Assembly (NCBI GenBank): GCA_002794785.1 | Contig: NBBA01000021.1 | Span: 1-64,000 of the forward strand | Source of the DNA: Coniferiporia sulphurascens | Taxonomy: Eukaryota; Basidiomycota; Agaricomycetes; Hymenochaetales; Hymenochaetaceae | Length of the DNA stretch: 64,000 bases | Direction: 5' to 3' | Shown here: positions 53,477-64,000 of the stretch, in pieces | How the letters are laid out: each line of letters starts with the position of its first letter | Numbering within the stretch: the stretch's first letter is position 1 | Translations under genes and position numbers: made by a program | Notes under the pieces: model-generated | What the model was told of the DNA's origin: nothing | The model's database searches: none | The model's input: only the letters and a program-made list of their open reading frames with translations

Positions 53477-55279
53477 ATGTACTCAGAAACCGACGAGGAC
53501 ACTCTCCATCGGTACCGTCAGGACCTCGACATGGACCTCGACGACGCGCTGCGTGAGGCTGCTGCTGCTCTTACTGTCGATACTCACGTAGAAGACGAGG
53601 AAGTTGCTTGGTCTGCTCTCAGGCACCTTCGCATTAGCGCGCACGCCGCTCATTCTGGTCTTCGCGTTCCTGCGGACTTCGACGAAGCTCGTCAGTATTG
53701 GCCTTCCAGTACGGGCGCGACGGATCATGTTCCAGAACGTCGCCAGCATGTCCCCCCCGCCCAGACGCCAGCACCCTCAGAGAGGCCAGCTGGCCCCATT
53801 CTGTCTCGCAACCCCCGGCGTCCTCACCACCCTCGACGGCACCGTCTTCGTGTAGCTCATGACCCGCCGGTCATCGAGCGCGTTGACCTCAATGCGCGAA
53901 ACTCACTACGCGATGTAATATTCTCCGCCGTCATGGCCGACAACCTCGTTCCAGTTGAACGTGTAGCTCTTTTAGAGGACTGCCAGGCCTCTGCAGAAAC
54001 GTCAAACCTGGGCATCCCCTTTCGGGAGATCCTCAGTGAGCCTATGGATCCATTGGATGTACCTCCGCTCATGTACGAACTCATGGGCTGCCAGCCGGAC
54101 TGGGGCAGCATCGCATCGGGGGAGACAGGCACAGGCCTTGAGATGGCGTTCTATCTCATTGAACATTGGGCCGAGAACGTTCTTGCGCGCGGGAAGATGG
54201 GAATGCTGTCCTGGGTTGTTCGAACAGCGTGTCTCCGGAGATTCGATGAGGACGGAGGGAACAGACTTTTCCAGCAACTTCGTCCGGCAATCTTCAAGAA
54301 GCAGTGCGGCTCGATGGATAAATACGTTGATTATGAAATCTCCGTGGCGCCTTTCGCAGCGCAACCCGCAGCAGGCATGGAAAATAGTGATAGTCCGCCC
54401 GACTTCGTTGCTTTGATATCTGTGCCGTATTTTGCAACATATCTTTCGCAGGTCCACGACGCCGCACAATCCGAACATATATCCAACCACGAAGCGAGAA
54501 CACCGACAGGCAGGAAGCCGCTCCCACCCGATCCTGCCCTCTCGCGTATTGCCATTGATTTTCTTGCTGCGCACCGTATATGGCGACTTGAGATTGATAG
54601 CAACATGCTTAAGCTCGAACTCATTGATGGACCAGGTGGGTCTGTGCCTTGCAGCTACGAGGACGAGGCCGCACTGTATGTCGACTCGCGCGTGAAGATT
54701 GTCGCGCCGAGCACCTCCGTAAACCCCTATGGCCCTCCGCAAAACGACGAAGCAGACGTCGAGCTACTTCTTCCGCGCGCGCTTCTTCGCCCGATTGCGG
54801 TGTCTGATCGCGGCACACATGCCGTGAAGCTTGCGCCCTGTTTCTCAGTTCATTGGGACTCTCACTGGGACTACACTGCCCCCCGTGGATTTGACGATGC
54901 GCGCTTTCTGCACGATCCTAATGACATGCTCCTGCTCGAGCTCACAGTGCGGATCACGCATGACCCGTTCGCGGATCCGCCGCGGACAATACCTGTGCGA
55001 AGCGCGACGCCTATTCATGCGCTTCCACAGGAGGAGCCAGTTGCAGGGCCGTCAAATACCGCGCCGGGCCCTAGTGTAATGCCCCCGGAGGCACCAGCGG
55101 TTCAGGAAGACGACGACATTGACGACTTGTACATTACTGAGCATCTTGGTGATAAACTGGATGTGTTGTCACTGGATGGGTCGGATGGCTGGGAGGAGAT
55201 CAGTCAAGTGGATGAGACGGAGGATAAAGACGGAAGCTGGGTAAAGGCGGGTTGGAGTGGGAAGGATGGGGATATCTGA
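53477..55279 (+). CDS. Single-exon protein of unknown function with a C-terminal Atg8-interaction-like motif
   Basis: 600 residues in one uninterrupted frame from ATG 53477, unusual among the intron-rich neighbours. The N-terminus is acidic (MYSETDEDTLHRYRQDLDMD). A Pro/Arg-rich linker (residues about 90-130) precedes a probably folded part, about 135-480, with ARNSLRDVIFSAVMADNLVP, LEMAFYLIEHWAENVLARGK, VDYEISVAPFAAQP and FLAAHRIWRLEIDSNMLKLE. The end is acidic and contains DDIDDLYITEHLGDKLDVLS and SDGWEEISQVD. WEEI at 55190-55201, preceded by acidic residues, fits the W-x-x-[LIV] Atg8-binding (AIM/LIR) pattern. I recognise no domain. Codon use looks like a real gene. The 5' flank is repeat copy B, so the gene may have arrived with, or been retained next to, duplicated DNA. 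Confidence 0.75.
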   Translation: MYSETDEDTLHRYRQDLDMDLDDALREAAAALTVDTHVEDEEVAWSALRHLRISAHAAHSGLRVPADFDEARQYWPSSTGATDHVPERRQHVPPAQTPAPSERPAGPILSRNPRRPHHPRRHRLRVAHDPPVIERVDLNARNSLRDVIFSAVMADNLVPVERVALLEDCQASAETSNLGIPFREILSEPMDPLDVPPLMYELMGCQPDWGSIASGETGTGLEMAFYLIEHWAENVLARGKMGMLSWVVRTACLRRFDEDGGNRLFQQLRPAIFKKQCGSMDKYVDYEISVAPFAAQPAAGMENSDSPPDFVALISVPYFATYLSQVHDAAQSEHISNHEARTPTGRKPLPPDPALSRIAIDFLAAHRIWRLEIDSNMLKLELIDGPGGSVPCSYEDEAALYVDSRVKIVAPSTSVNPYGPPQNDEADVELLLPRALLRPIAVSDRGTHAVKLAPCFSVHWDSHWDYTAPRGFDDARFLHDPNDMLLLELTVRITHDPFADPPRTIPVRSATPIHALPQEEPVAGPSNTAPGPSVMPPEAPAVQEDDDIDDLYITEHLGDKLDVLSLDGSDGWEEISQVDETEDKDGSWVKAGWSGKDGDI

Positions 55280-55467
55280 AGTCAAAAGGGTTTTCTATTT
55301 TTTTCTTTCCTTTCTTTCCTTTCACTTGCTTGGTTAGCATTGCATGGTGTACGCATGATGTACAAAAAACTAGATAGTGAGACATGTACGATAAAAGGCT
55401 TTGTATGATATGATACAGAGACACGAAACAAAAAAGGATAAAATAGAACAGGCGGTCCAACAGGTAT

Positions 55468-57236
55468 TTACTTCTTCGTTTTTGCCTTTTTGCTTGACGA
55501 AGCCTCTTCGTCTCCCTGTATGCAGAAGCCGTGATTTGTTAAGTATTCGGAACTCGATTAAGGGGTATCTATACATACCTTGCGTTTTGTCCCCTTTTTC
55601 TTGCTAGCCTGTTTGTCTTTTTCTTTTTCTTTACTCCCTTTCTCTGGTGATGATTTTTGCTGCTTAGTGAAGAAACCGTCGAGACGTCCCTGCTGCTTTG
55701 CGTTCAGGAACTTTGTGAGTTTCTCAGCGCCTTTTCGTACACGCTCCTCACTACGAAAGTATCGTAAGAAATTCCTCTGAGAAGTCAGGGTTAGACACTG
55801 CTTACTTGAAACCCTTCTCCGTCACCAGGAACTGTACAAGCCCATCAACATCGGGTGCTTTCCAGTCCAGCTGAAAAAATTAAACAGATTACTAGTAGCT
55901 CGATAAAAGAAAGAAGCATAGGGGTGCACCTCTACTTCGTCGGCGGGAAGTACATCAGGCTTCTCGAATATCTTTTTAGCCTCTTCCCAAGGCCATTCCT
56001 CCGGAACAGAGACACCGCCCTTTTTCTTCTTGCCTTCTTCAGCAGCCTCTTCTTTCGCTATTGTCCTGGAAGTGATCATAAGCTACGGAGAATACCGGAA
56101 CCCAACAAGACTCACTTCTCTTTAAGGTGCTCGATGACGCTACCTAAGTCGCCGTGCTCTCGGATGAGTTTCAGGGCGGACTTCGGCCCGACGCCCTTTA
56201 TGGGCTCCAGATAGTCACACCCTAAGAGGATGCAGAGATCGATAAACTGGAGGTGCATTAACTCAGTTGCATAGTCCGCGGTTATTAGATTGATTTACCT
56301 GAGACATGTTCATTTCTAAACCTTCCAGCGCCTTTTGAAGGTTGATCTCGCTAATGGGCTGTTTCTTCGCTTCTGAGAAGGTAAGATGACGGTAGAGGAT
56401 TGGCGTGGAAAATGTGAGCGTGTCCATATCTTCCGAGCCAGCGGCGTAAACCTTTGGACGGAGTAGCTAAGCACACGAAAGTAGAAGCCCTTGGATCGAC
56501 TTACTTTCCCTCCTCGGGCGAGTTCGGCGCATTGGGCCTCTGCTTCCGAGGGAGCCTGGGATATGTGTTTTTAGTGGGTTTGTAGTATAACTTAACTCGT
56601 TTGCTTGAAGCTTACGATGACAACGGGTATGCCCATGAGCCTGAGGAGCCTACGGCACTCCTCGTTGTGTTCACGAGTAACTTTGACTTGTCTCCTACTG
56701 AAGCGGTCCATGTCCTCTGCAGTTCCTGTTTCTTTGGCCTCTTCTCCCTCCTCTTTGGCTTCTGCACGCTTCTCAAACCGTTTGGCGAGCTGCGGGGTCC
56801 TTGTTAACAGTCGCACTCGGAGTCAGAGCTATTGAGTAGTATGCGCACAACACCAGATTTCAGGTCCGGAGGTTTCCCGTCGAATACGTATGCAGGTTTT
56901 ATTCCGTTTTCTACGATTCGTATAGTCCGGTAGAAAAGGCCCATGAGGTGACTGCTCCCCGTAAGCGTCAATTAAAGCCGTCTCGAACCATGCACCCACC
57001 TCGTCGTTTCGCCTGCATCGTTTGTAAGGAGCTCGCCGTCCTTTTGGCGCACAGCAATGAGGAACTGGTAAATGGACATGGACGCGTCAATGGCGACCTT
57101 GCGTCCGAAGAGCGTCTTGATGTCATGCTCCTGGTGGAGGGTCAAAACACGCATTGTTTAATAGTGATATAGCACGCACAGATATTGCACTTGGTGCATG
57201 CTCAGATATGAGGGCGGTGAGACCTTTAATACCCAT
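55468..57236 (-). CDS. RAD27: Flap structure-specific endonuclease 1 (FEN1/Rad27)
   Basis: FEN1 removes 5' flaps during Okazaki fragment maturation and long-patch base excision repair in the nucleus. The start ATG 57236 gives [15 protein letters not shown], and the next exon [26 protein letters not shown] carries the first active-site Asp. [16 protein letters not shown], the helical-arch region [20 protein letters not shown], then the catalytic block [19 protein letters not shown] and [10 protein letters not shown] follow. The H2TH region reads [29 protein letters not shown]. The C-terminus has a PCNA-binding PIP box, [11 protein letters not shown], followed by a lysine-rich tail that ends with a small last exon [15 protein letters not shown]. 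About eight short introns are present. The stop is TAA at 55468-55470. An ACGCGT box lies 56 bp upstream of the ATG, in keeping with MBF-type S-phase control of RAD27 in yeasts. Confidence 0.96.
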
Positions 57237-57746
57237 GGTGTCGTCAGCCCGTCGTCGTGGCCAGGAAGTCGGAGACGCGAACTCGAAGTGGACGCGTTGG
57301 ACTGGAGCGTGACATATGTGTGACGACTCGTGTCTTACGGTTGAAGACGCTGCTTAATTTTCAAATATTCTTGCTCATTGAGAAAAGACAGAAAATGTAC
57401 TATTTTTGATAAAATATACGCATAAGAGCGCAGAATGCAAGAATGTGCAGCCGTTGAATATTTGAGCTCTGCATTCTGCCAAGTGTGAGCAGCAAACCAA
57501 CTGTTGTGACTGTTTGTGTCACACAAGACACCCAAATACGAGTCCGCCTTCGGCCACTGCGACGCTCTCGTACAAGTCGTTCAAGGTGGTGTCGCCCGCT
57601 TTTGTTCGCAGTTCACTCTCTCTACCAGCGACGCCCACCACGCAACGCCAGCGCAATCGTCGCTGCGCAGTCAAAACTAGGTTCGAAGCCGTCGCTGTCT
57701 TCTTCAGCGTCGACTGCTGCACCGTCGGCTTCCTCTACTACTAACC
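57237..57746. promoter_or_regulatory. Divergent promoter of FEN1 and the TPR/Mlp gene
   Basis: 510 bp separate the FEN1 and TPR start codons. The region holds an ACGCGT box near FEN1 and a related GACGCGA word at about 57274-57280. AT-rich sequence lies near 57350-57430. The part next to the TPR ATG is pyrimidine- and CG-rich, resembling a 5' UTR. No other gene is seen. Confidence 0.5.
57292..57297. promoter_or_regulatory. ACGCGT (MCB) element upstream of FEN1/RAD27
   Basis: ACGCGT lies 56 bp upstream of the FEN1 ATG. Yeast RAD27 is a known MBF target with such boxes, so the position is meaningful. Binding is inferred. Confidence 0.5.
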
Positions 57747-60700
57747 ATGCCGCCTCGACGGAAGAGCAAGAGAACCGCCCCGCCGGTTGAACCTGATGTG
57801 GATGCAGATAATGCGTCCCAGTGTACAACACGCTCGACGCCCCCGCCTCCTTCTACCGCCTCCTTCGCAGTCGGGCCTCTTCTGTCTGACGTCGACGTCG
57901 GCGTACTCTCGAATTTCTTCCCGGATGCGTCGTTTGAAACGCCCTCACCGGAACTTATTGTCCAATGCTATAAACTTATTCTTAATCAGGGGGAACGTCT
58001 AGATGTCAGTGCTCGAGAGATTGAGGAAATGCGGGCGGAGGAGGAGAGGAAGGACGTCGAGTTTGACCAGGCCCTGCAGGACCGGGAGAATGCTGTGAAG
58101 GAGTTAGAGACGTCTGTTGACGCTGTCCAGAACGAGCTCAACTTGGCTAAAGCGGAGAGGGACGAACTCGGTGCGTCCAAGTCAAATGTGGTCGTCGCCG
58201 TCGCTAACACGTTTACTGCGCGCAGCCACGTCTCGTGCCGCACTACAGGTGCAGCTGTCAACGCTCAGCAGCTCCCAGTCTTCTTCGTCGAGCGAACTCG
58301 ATGCGCTCAAGAAAAAGGCTGACGAGGTTGAGAAGGAGAAGAGGGACTTGCTTGGCGTTATAAGCCGCCTCGAGGAAGACGCTGCTTTGAGGGAAGATGA
58401 GGTGGTTCACTTACGTGAGAACCTGAAGACCGCTCGTACGGAAACACAGGAATTAGAATCGAGCTTACGCGATATCCGTTCTACAGAAAGAGCTACGGCA
58501 GTGAGTGAAGCTAGACTTGTTCCTATCTTTTGTGGTGGTCCCTCTAATTATGAGTTGTCTTGTAGTTCAAAGTTGAGACGCTGACTCACCAACTCCAACT
58601 TGCCCGGGACGAAAACGAGCGTACGAATTCTGAATTATCCAAAAAGTCCGAAGAGTTCTCCACGTACCGCCGGGATAAGCACACGGAAATTGTGCAGCTA
58701 CAGTCAGAGCTCGATGCCCTCAAGCAGACGCACAACCAGACAATGAATACACTCCGATCGCTGCAGTCCTCCCACAATTCTCAGTCCCACCAACTCTCGC
58801 AAACTTTGCAGAAGGTACATGACTTAACTAGTCAACTCGCCGATCAGGATGCGAAATACTCCAGCGAGGCCGCCAACCTACGCCGTTTGGTGCAGATGAT
58901 GGAGGAGCGTGAGGGGCAGGCGAAGCGATTGGTAGCAGGCATCGAAAAGGACTGGCAAGACCTCGGCGACAAGGCGGCTGCAAGTGAACAAAAGCTCCGC
59001 GACGCTCTTGAGGAGGAGCAGCAGAGGTCAATTGAACTCGAGAGGGAGTTGGAGGATATGAAGGTTGTCATGGACAGGATCAACAGAGGCGAACTTCCTT
59101 TGCCATCTGTGGAACGAACGAGTTCACCGAATACCTCTGTGGATAGTCTCTTTAACTTAAGCCCGGGCTTGGCTATGCTCAACCGCATGCAGAAGAGTGG
59201 GAAGACATTTACCGAGGTCTATGCAGAATATGTCAAGATGCAGAGCGAGCTTACTACGAAGACGCTTGAAATTGACAGGCTCGATAGGACTCTCACTGAT
59301 GTTTTGGCTGAACTCGAAGAAAGGGTATGTGATCACTGATGAGCTATTGTGGCCGGTTCTAACCTTATGCGCTCCAGGCACCCGCTCTCGTTCAACAGAA
59401 GATCGAGATTGAACGTATCCAAGAGGAATCTGGACAGCTCGCGGCTCAACTTACGCAAGCATTGGCTGAGCGTGACGGTTTCCTGTCTCAAATACAGGAA
59501 ACCAACCAAAAGCACTCTAAAGTCGAAAAAGAGAACCGGTTAATGCAGCAGCAGCTGGACGATCTCGGTCGACAGCTGAAGACCCTTCTGAAGGAGCTCG
59601 GCCGTTTGCACGATCCAACCCTCCCGACGGATGAAGATATGGAGGGTATAGCGCCCGCAGAGAACATCGATGCTGTCATCACGAACAACCTTGTCCTCTA
59701 TCGCTCTATTCCGCAGCTACAAGAACAGAACCAGAAGCTGTTGAAGATTGTTCGCGACTTGGGCTCCAGAATGGAGACGGAGGAGAGCGAGTACAAGGAA
59801 CAGCTGGAGCGCGAGCAGAGCGAGGCTGTCCGTGAGGCTCATGAGGCCATTCAAGCACTTCAGTTGCAGCTAGAGACCCAGCAGAAGAGTCAGCAGACAA
59901 CCATCCAGGCTTACGTTAGGGAAAGGGATACTCTCAAGACAATGCTGGCACGATATGAACGGAATAGTGTTGCTCCCGGGGGTTCGTCTTCCACTCCTCA
60001 TGTCAACGGTCATGTCTCCGAGCCCTCTGAGCTCGAGAAAGAGCTTGAAGAAATCAGGAGCAACTTTGATGCGTACCGACAGGAAATGGGTGTCGATAGC
60101 GTCAAGCTACGTGAGGAAGCTACGCACTACCAGCGCGAAGCGAACCAGTTGGGCGCTGCCCTTGCCAAGGCGAATGCTAAGATCGAGTTCCTTAATGGTA
60201 AGCTTCGACATTCTCTCGCGGCCAAGACGGGGATTAATCGTCTTCGCAGACCGACAGCGCATGGTTCAGGAAAGATATGATATGCAGGAACGCGAGGGTC
60301 AAGCTCTGAATAAGCGCAATCAACAGTTGCATGAGCAGTGCACTCGCCTCGACATTGCCTGCAATCGCGCATCCGAGGAGCTCACTTCCGCGCTTAATCA
60401 GATCGAACGGTTACGAAACGAGTGCTCTAACCTTCGTGCGGAAAAGAAGATCTGGGAGGTAAAGCTTTCCTAATTTTAATGAAAGGAAAACACGCTCATT
60501 CCATTCGTACCAGAATGTCCAAGTGCGGTTGCTTGAGGAGAACAAAATTCTTTCCGTTGAGCGGTCTCGCATGACGGACCTGATTGGCAATGTGCAGAAA
60601 ATGCACAATGACATTGACAGGGCTAACGAGGGCGACAGGCGTAGATTTGAGTCCCAAATCCAGTCGTTGGAGAATCAAGCGTCCGTTTCTCCCCTGAAGT

Positions 60701-63700
60701 CTCTTTTAATAGATGCTCATATCTAACAGTCAGGACTTGCGGACCCAACTGTCCAATGAACGTGATAATGTCCGTCAGGCTACGTTGCAAAAGGATATAG
60801 AGGTACAGGAACTTCGCACAAAGATAGATCGCACAGTGAGTCGTCTGCTGGTCTCGTGCACCGTGCATATATTCACAGTTATACAGGTGGAAGACCTTTC
60901 CAAGGCTCGCGAATCGCTTGTTGGTGCCGAGACAAGCCGAAAGCATCTCCAGGACCGTGTCAACGACCTTCTCAAGCAGGTACAGACGAGCGAGGAGAAG
61001 CTCACGGTTTATGAACGCCGAACGGTCCCTGGTTCTGGGGCTTCGCACACCGCATCGGATGAAATCAGCTCTGAACAGCAGCTAAGGTCCGAAGTCGCAG
61101 AGCTTCGGTACGTATTTATACCTTATCACGTTGAGGACCTGCTTAGCTCATAGCTTATCAGGGCTTCACTGAAAGCTGCTGAGGTGGATCTTGCCACTGC
61201 TCGCAGTCATGTACAACAGTTCCAGGAAATCAGTCAAGCGAGCGAGGCTGCTCTTCAATCACTTTCCTCCTCTCACGATGAATATAAGGCGTCTAGCGAA
61301 ACCCAGATCGCTAAATTCGAGGTACGCCGTGGCTTGTGTTTTATCAATGGCATGAAATCTCCTTCTGAACATTATCGGTTACAGGCTCAGCAGAAATCTC
61401 TGGACGACAAGATCGGGACATTGCAAGAGGAACTGAACAGACTAAATGGAAAAAACGCAGATCTCCAACAGACCCTGGAGAGAGAGCGTGCTGCCTTCAA
61501 TCAGGACAAGAAGACGTTGGAGGATACTATCGTTGATATTACCAACGCTGGAATGAATTCCCAGGCGGACCAGGCGTCTCGTGAGAGTGAAGTTCGTGAA
61601 CAGATAGAGCGCGCTAAGGTTTGTATTCACTTGCACTCTCTTCGTTCTGAACTCTAACGACGTAAATGCAGGTTGCAGAAGAGAAATATTCTCGTGAAGT
61701 TGTGGCCCACGCAGAATCCATTAGGGCTGTCGATAGCCTCAAGCAGGAGATCAGCGATGCTCGCGCTTCTATTCGCGAAAAAACCATGGCTGCGGAGACA
61801 TTACAAGCCAACTTCACTGCATCTGAGGCAAGCTGGAAGCAACAGAGGGAAGCCCTTGACAAGGAGACTTCTGACCTTAATGCGAGGTAATTTACACATC
61901 TCACATCGCAGATTATCCCCAGATGACTGAGCAATGCAACAGATGCAAGGACCTTGTGGCTCAAAATGCCTTACTGCACCAGCATTTGGAGTCAATCAAC
62001 TCACAAGCATCGCGCATACGTCATGCGGCTGATTCAGCTGTTGATGTTGCAGCGGATGGCGGTGAGGCAGACGACGCAACTGGACGAATGGCAGAGTTGC
62101 GCTCTGTCGTCGCCTATCTTCGTAAGGAGAAGGAGATTGTTGATCTTCAGTTCGAGCTCTCCAAGCAAGAAAATGCACGCCTCAAGACTCAGATTGACCA
62201 TCTCAGTCGAAGTCTGGAGGAGACCAGAACGACTCTGTCTAATGTTAGTTATTTTTCGATTTACTTACGTCCATGACCTTCGTAGGAAGCATGAACTAAT
62301 ATCCCGAAATCACAGGAGCGTGAAGAGGCCGCGAACTCGGTTGGAAACTCCGCCGAGCATGCTGAGTTGCTCGAAAGGATCAACCAACTCAATATACTTC
62401 GCGAGAGCAACGCCACTCTTCGTGCCGAAAGCGATGCCCACGCTCGTAAAGCTCGTCAGCTCGAAACAAGTCTTAACAAGCTTCAGGCCGAACTCAGCCC
62501 CGTTAAGGAGGAGGCAAAGACACTGCGCGCAGAGCTCGAAGAAAAGGAGCGCCAAACCCAGCGGCTTGAGGATGAGAATCGTCAGTGGAAGGAACGCAAC
62601 AGCCAGCTCCTCACGAAGGTCCGTCTTAGACCAAAGTAGTACTGACCTTCGGGAAATGCTCAAAGCCTTTTATAGTACGACCGTATCGACCCTAATGACG
62701 TCCAGGCCCTCAAAGACGAGATCGAGGATCTGCAAATCGATCTCCGAAAGGCCGAGGAAGAAAAGGTCGCCTATACCAAGGAGGCTGAGGCCCAGGCGAA
62801 ATTGGTGCGCAATTACTGACTTTGAGTTCAATATCCCTATTAAACAGTTATGATCAGCTCGAGGATACATCTGCAACTTTGGTCGATTTCAGGACGAAGT
62901 ACCAATCACTCGGCCAGGAATCTCGCCATCGTCTCGGGCAGCTAAATGGCCAAATAGCCAAGCTTAATGAGACTGTATCTGACCTTCGGAAGCAGGTCAA
63001 GGATCTCACGACTGAAAGGGATACCCTCGTCAGCCAGAATGCTCAGAACACCGCAGCAGCGGCAGCGACAGATACAAGTGCTGAGGTCGATGCGCTTAAT
63101 GCCCAACTATCATCCGTTACAAGTGAGAAAGAGTCTGCAGCGAAGCAGCTGGCTGAGGAGTTGGAGAAATCAACGAAGGCTGCTGCTGACTATCATGCCG
63201 CTTTGGTTGGTACCATTTTTATCAACCATGGATTCCTTGCTCATGTTGTTCTCTCTTTCCAGGCTACACTGCGGGAGGAGCGAGACAAGCTCATTGCAGA
63301 GAAAGCGGCCGCATCAATCCAAGGCAGTGGCGCACCGGCGGCGGCCGAGCCAGCTGATGTCGCCCAAATCCGACAACAACTTGAAACCGAAAAGGCTGAG
63401 TTGAGTAAGGCCCGCGATGAGGCTCTCGCACGCGCAAAGGTACGTGATAACATCATATCTGTCTTTATCTATTACTAAGTCCCTTGTACCAGTCTGCGGA
63501 GGAACGTATCGCGAAAATCTTGAACGAAGCAAGAAATATTCGTCTCCAAAATGTAAGTTCTGTTCAGTACCCCGCACGACCGGAGCTCATCCATTCTTGT
63601 TTCTTCCGCATTACAGGAGAAGTTCCAGGCTCGCATCGCCGAAAATGAAAAGAGGAGGATTGCAGAGGGTGAAAAGCTAGCGGCTCTTTCTGAGAAGCAT

Positions 63701-64000
63701 AAACAGGATCAAGAAGAGGCGGTAGCAGCGGCCATGTTGAAATTGCGATCCGAACTACAGGCTCCTGGAGCCGACGCGGGCGAAGTCACTGCTCGCCATG
63801 CTGAGGAACTACGTGCTCTAGAGGCAAGACTGGTCGCTAAGCACGAAGAGGAGCTTAAGGCCGCGATAGACAAAGCTCGACAAGAGGCAACGAACGCATC
63901 TGCACCGGCGGAAGCTGGACATGTATCGACCGAGGAGCATGAGCAGGCTCTTAAGGCCGCAATGGAGCGAGGCAGAGTCGAGTCGGCGGCGAAATTGAGG
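57747..64000 (+). CDS. TPR/Mlp1-like nuclear basket nucleoporin (5' part, runs off the window)
   Basis: This is a very long coiled-coil protein of the nuclear pore basket (TPR in animals, Mlp1/2 in yeast, Nup211 in fission yeast) that tethers mRNP quality control and spindle-checkpoint factors. The start ATG 57747 gives MPPRRKSKRTAPPVEPDVDA. After a short Pro/Ser-rich leader, heptad-rich coiled coil covers almost everything. The diagnostic block NIDAVITNNLVLYRSIPQLQ EQNQKLLKIVRDLGSRM (about 59660-59780) is the conserved TPR/MLP signature, preceded by RLMQQQLDDLGRQLKTLLKE. About 15 introns of 45-70 nt split the part seen. The frame is still open at 64000, so the C-terminus, including any Ser/Pro-rich tail, lies outside. 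It is divergent from FEN1. Confidence 0.88.

Overview
The window is gene-dense nuclear DNA from a fungus, almost certainly a basidiomycete of the Agaricomycete type. Nearly every gene is broken by several short introns of about 45-65 nt. The orthologues read best as basidiomycete versions (midasin, Pop1, Mob2, borealin, TPR/Mlp). One locus belongs to a protein family of unknown function that I remember as amplified in mushroom-forming fungi. No prokaryotic operons, CRISPR arrays, rRNA or convincing tRNA genes were seen.

Layout. 1-991: AT-rich non-coding DNA with a candidate 244-bp solo LTR flanked by 5-bp direct repeats. 992-2014 (-): Mob2-type NDR-kinase activator. 2241-3646 (-): an uncertain SAC3/GANP-like protein whose start lies about 27 bp from that of a divergent phosphopantothenoylcysteine decarboxylase (3674-4512, +). 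4633-5757 (-): DUF3605 protein, divergent from CDC123 (5890-7136, +). 7197-23258 (-): the giant ribosome-biogenesis AAA ATPase midasin (MDN1/REA1). 23687-28686 (-): two tandem secreted endonuclease/exonuclease/phosphatase-fold proteins. 29327-31368 (+): FAD-dependent oxidoreductase. 31571-34371 (-): Na+/H+ antiporter. 35180-36062 (-): small secreted protein. 37011-37823 (-): probable mitochondrial coiled-coil membrane protein, divergent from POP1 (37919-41059, +). 41260-42562 (-): borealin-like chromosomal passenger subunit, divergent from the sterol C-4 decarboxylase gene ERG26 (42819-44245, +). 44507-46512 (-): casein kinase 1-like protein, divergent from a second Ser/Thr kinase (46931-51146, +). 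51310-53394: a direct-repeat pair enclosing a broken copy of the amplified family. 53477-55279 (+): single-exon protein of unknown function. 55468-57236 (-): flap endonuclease FEN1/RAD27, divergent from a TPR/Mlp nuclear-basket protein (57747 to beyond the window end, +).

Most genes are housekeeping: ribosome assembly and export (MDN1), RNase P/MRP (POP1), translation initiation assembly (CDC123), CoA and ergosterol synthesis, DNA replication (FEN1), mitosis (borealin) and the nuclear pore (TPR). Divergent pairs with short shared promoters are the rule. ACGCGT (MluI cell-cycle box) elements lie just upstream of borealin and FEN1, both expected to be cell-cycle regulated. The more unusual signals are: a tail on the CK1-like kinase with a SUMO-interaction-like motif and a duplicated 40-residue block; an Atg8-interaction-like WEEI motif in the orphan single-exon gene; a GC-AG intron; a 25-nt intron candidate; an isolated 406-nt intron; and the direct repeats around a gene with a nonsense codon. 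Intron borders were read by eye, so multi-exon genes are given as spans from start to stop codon.
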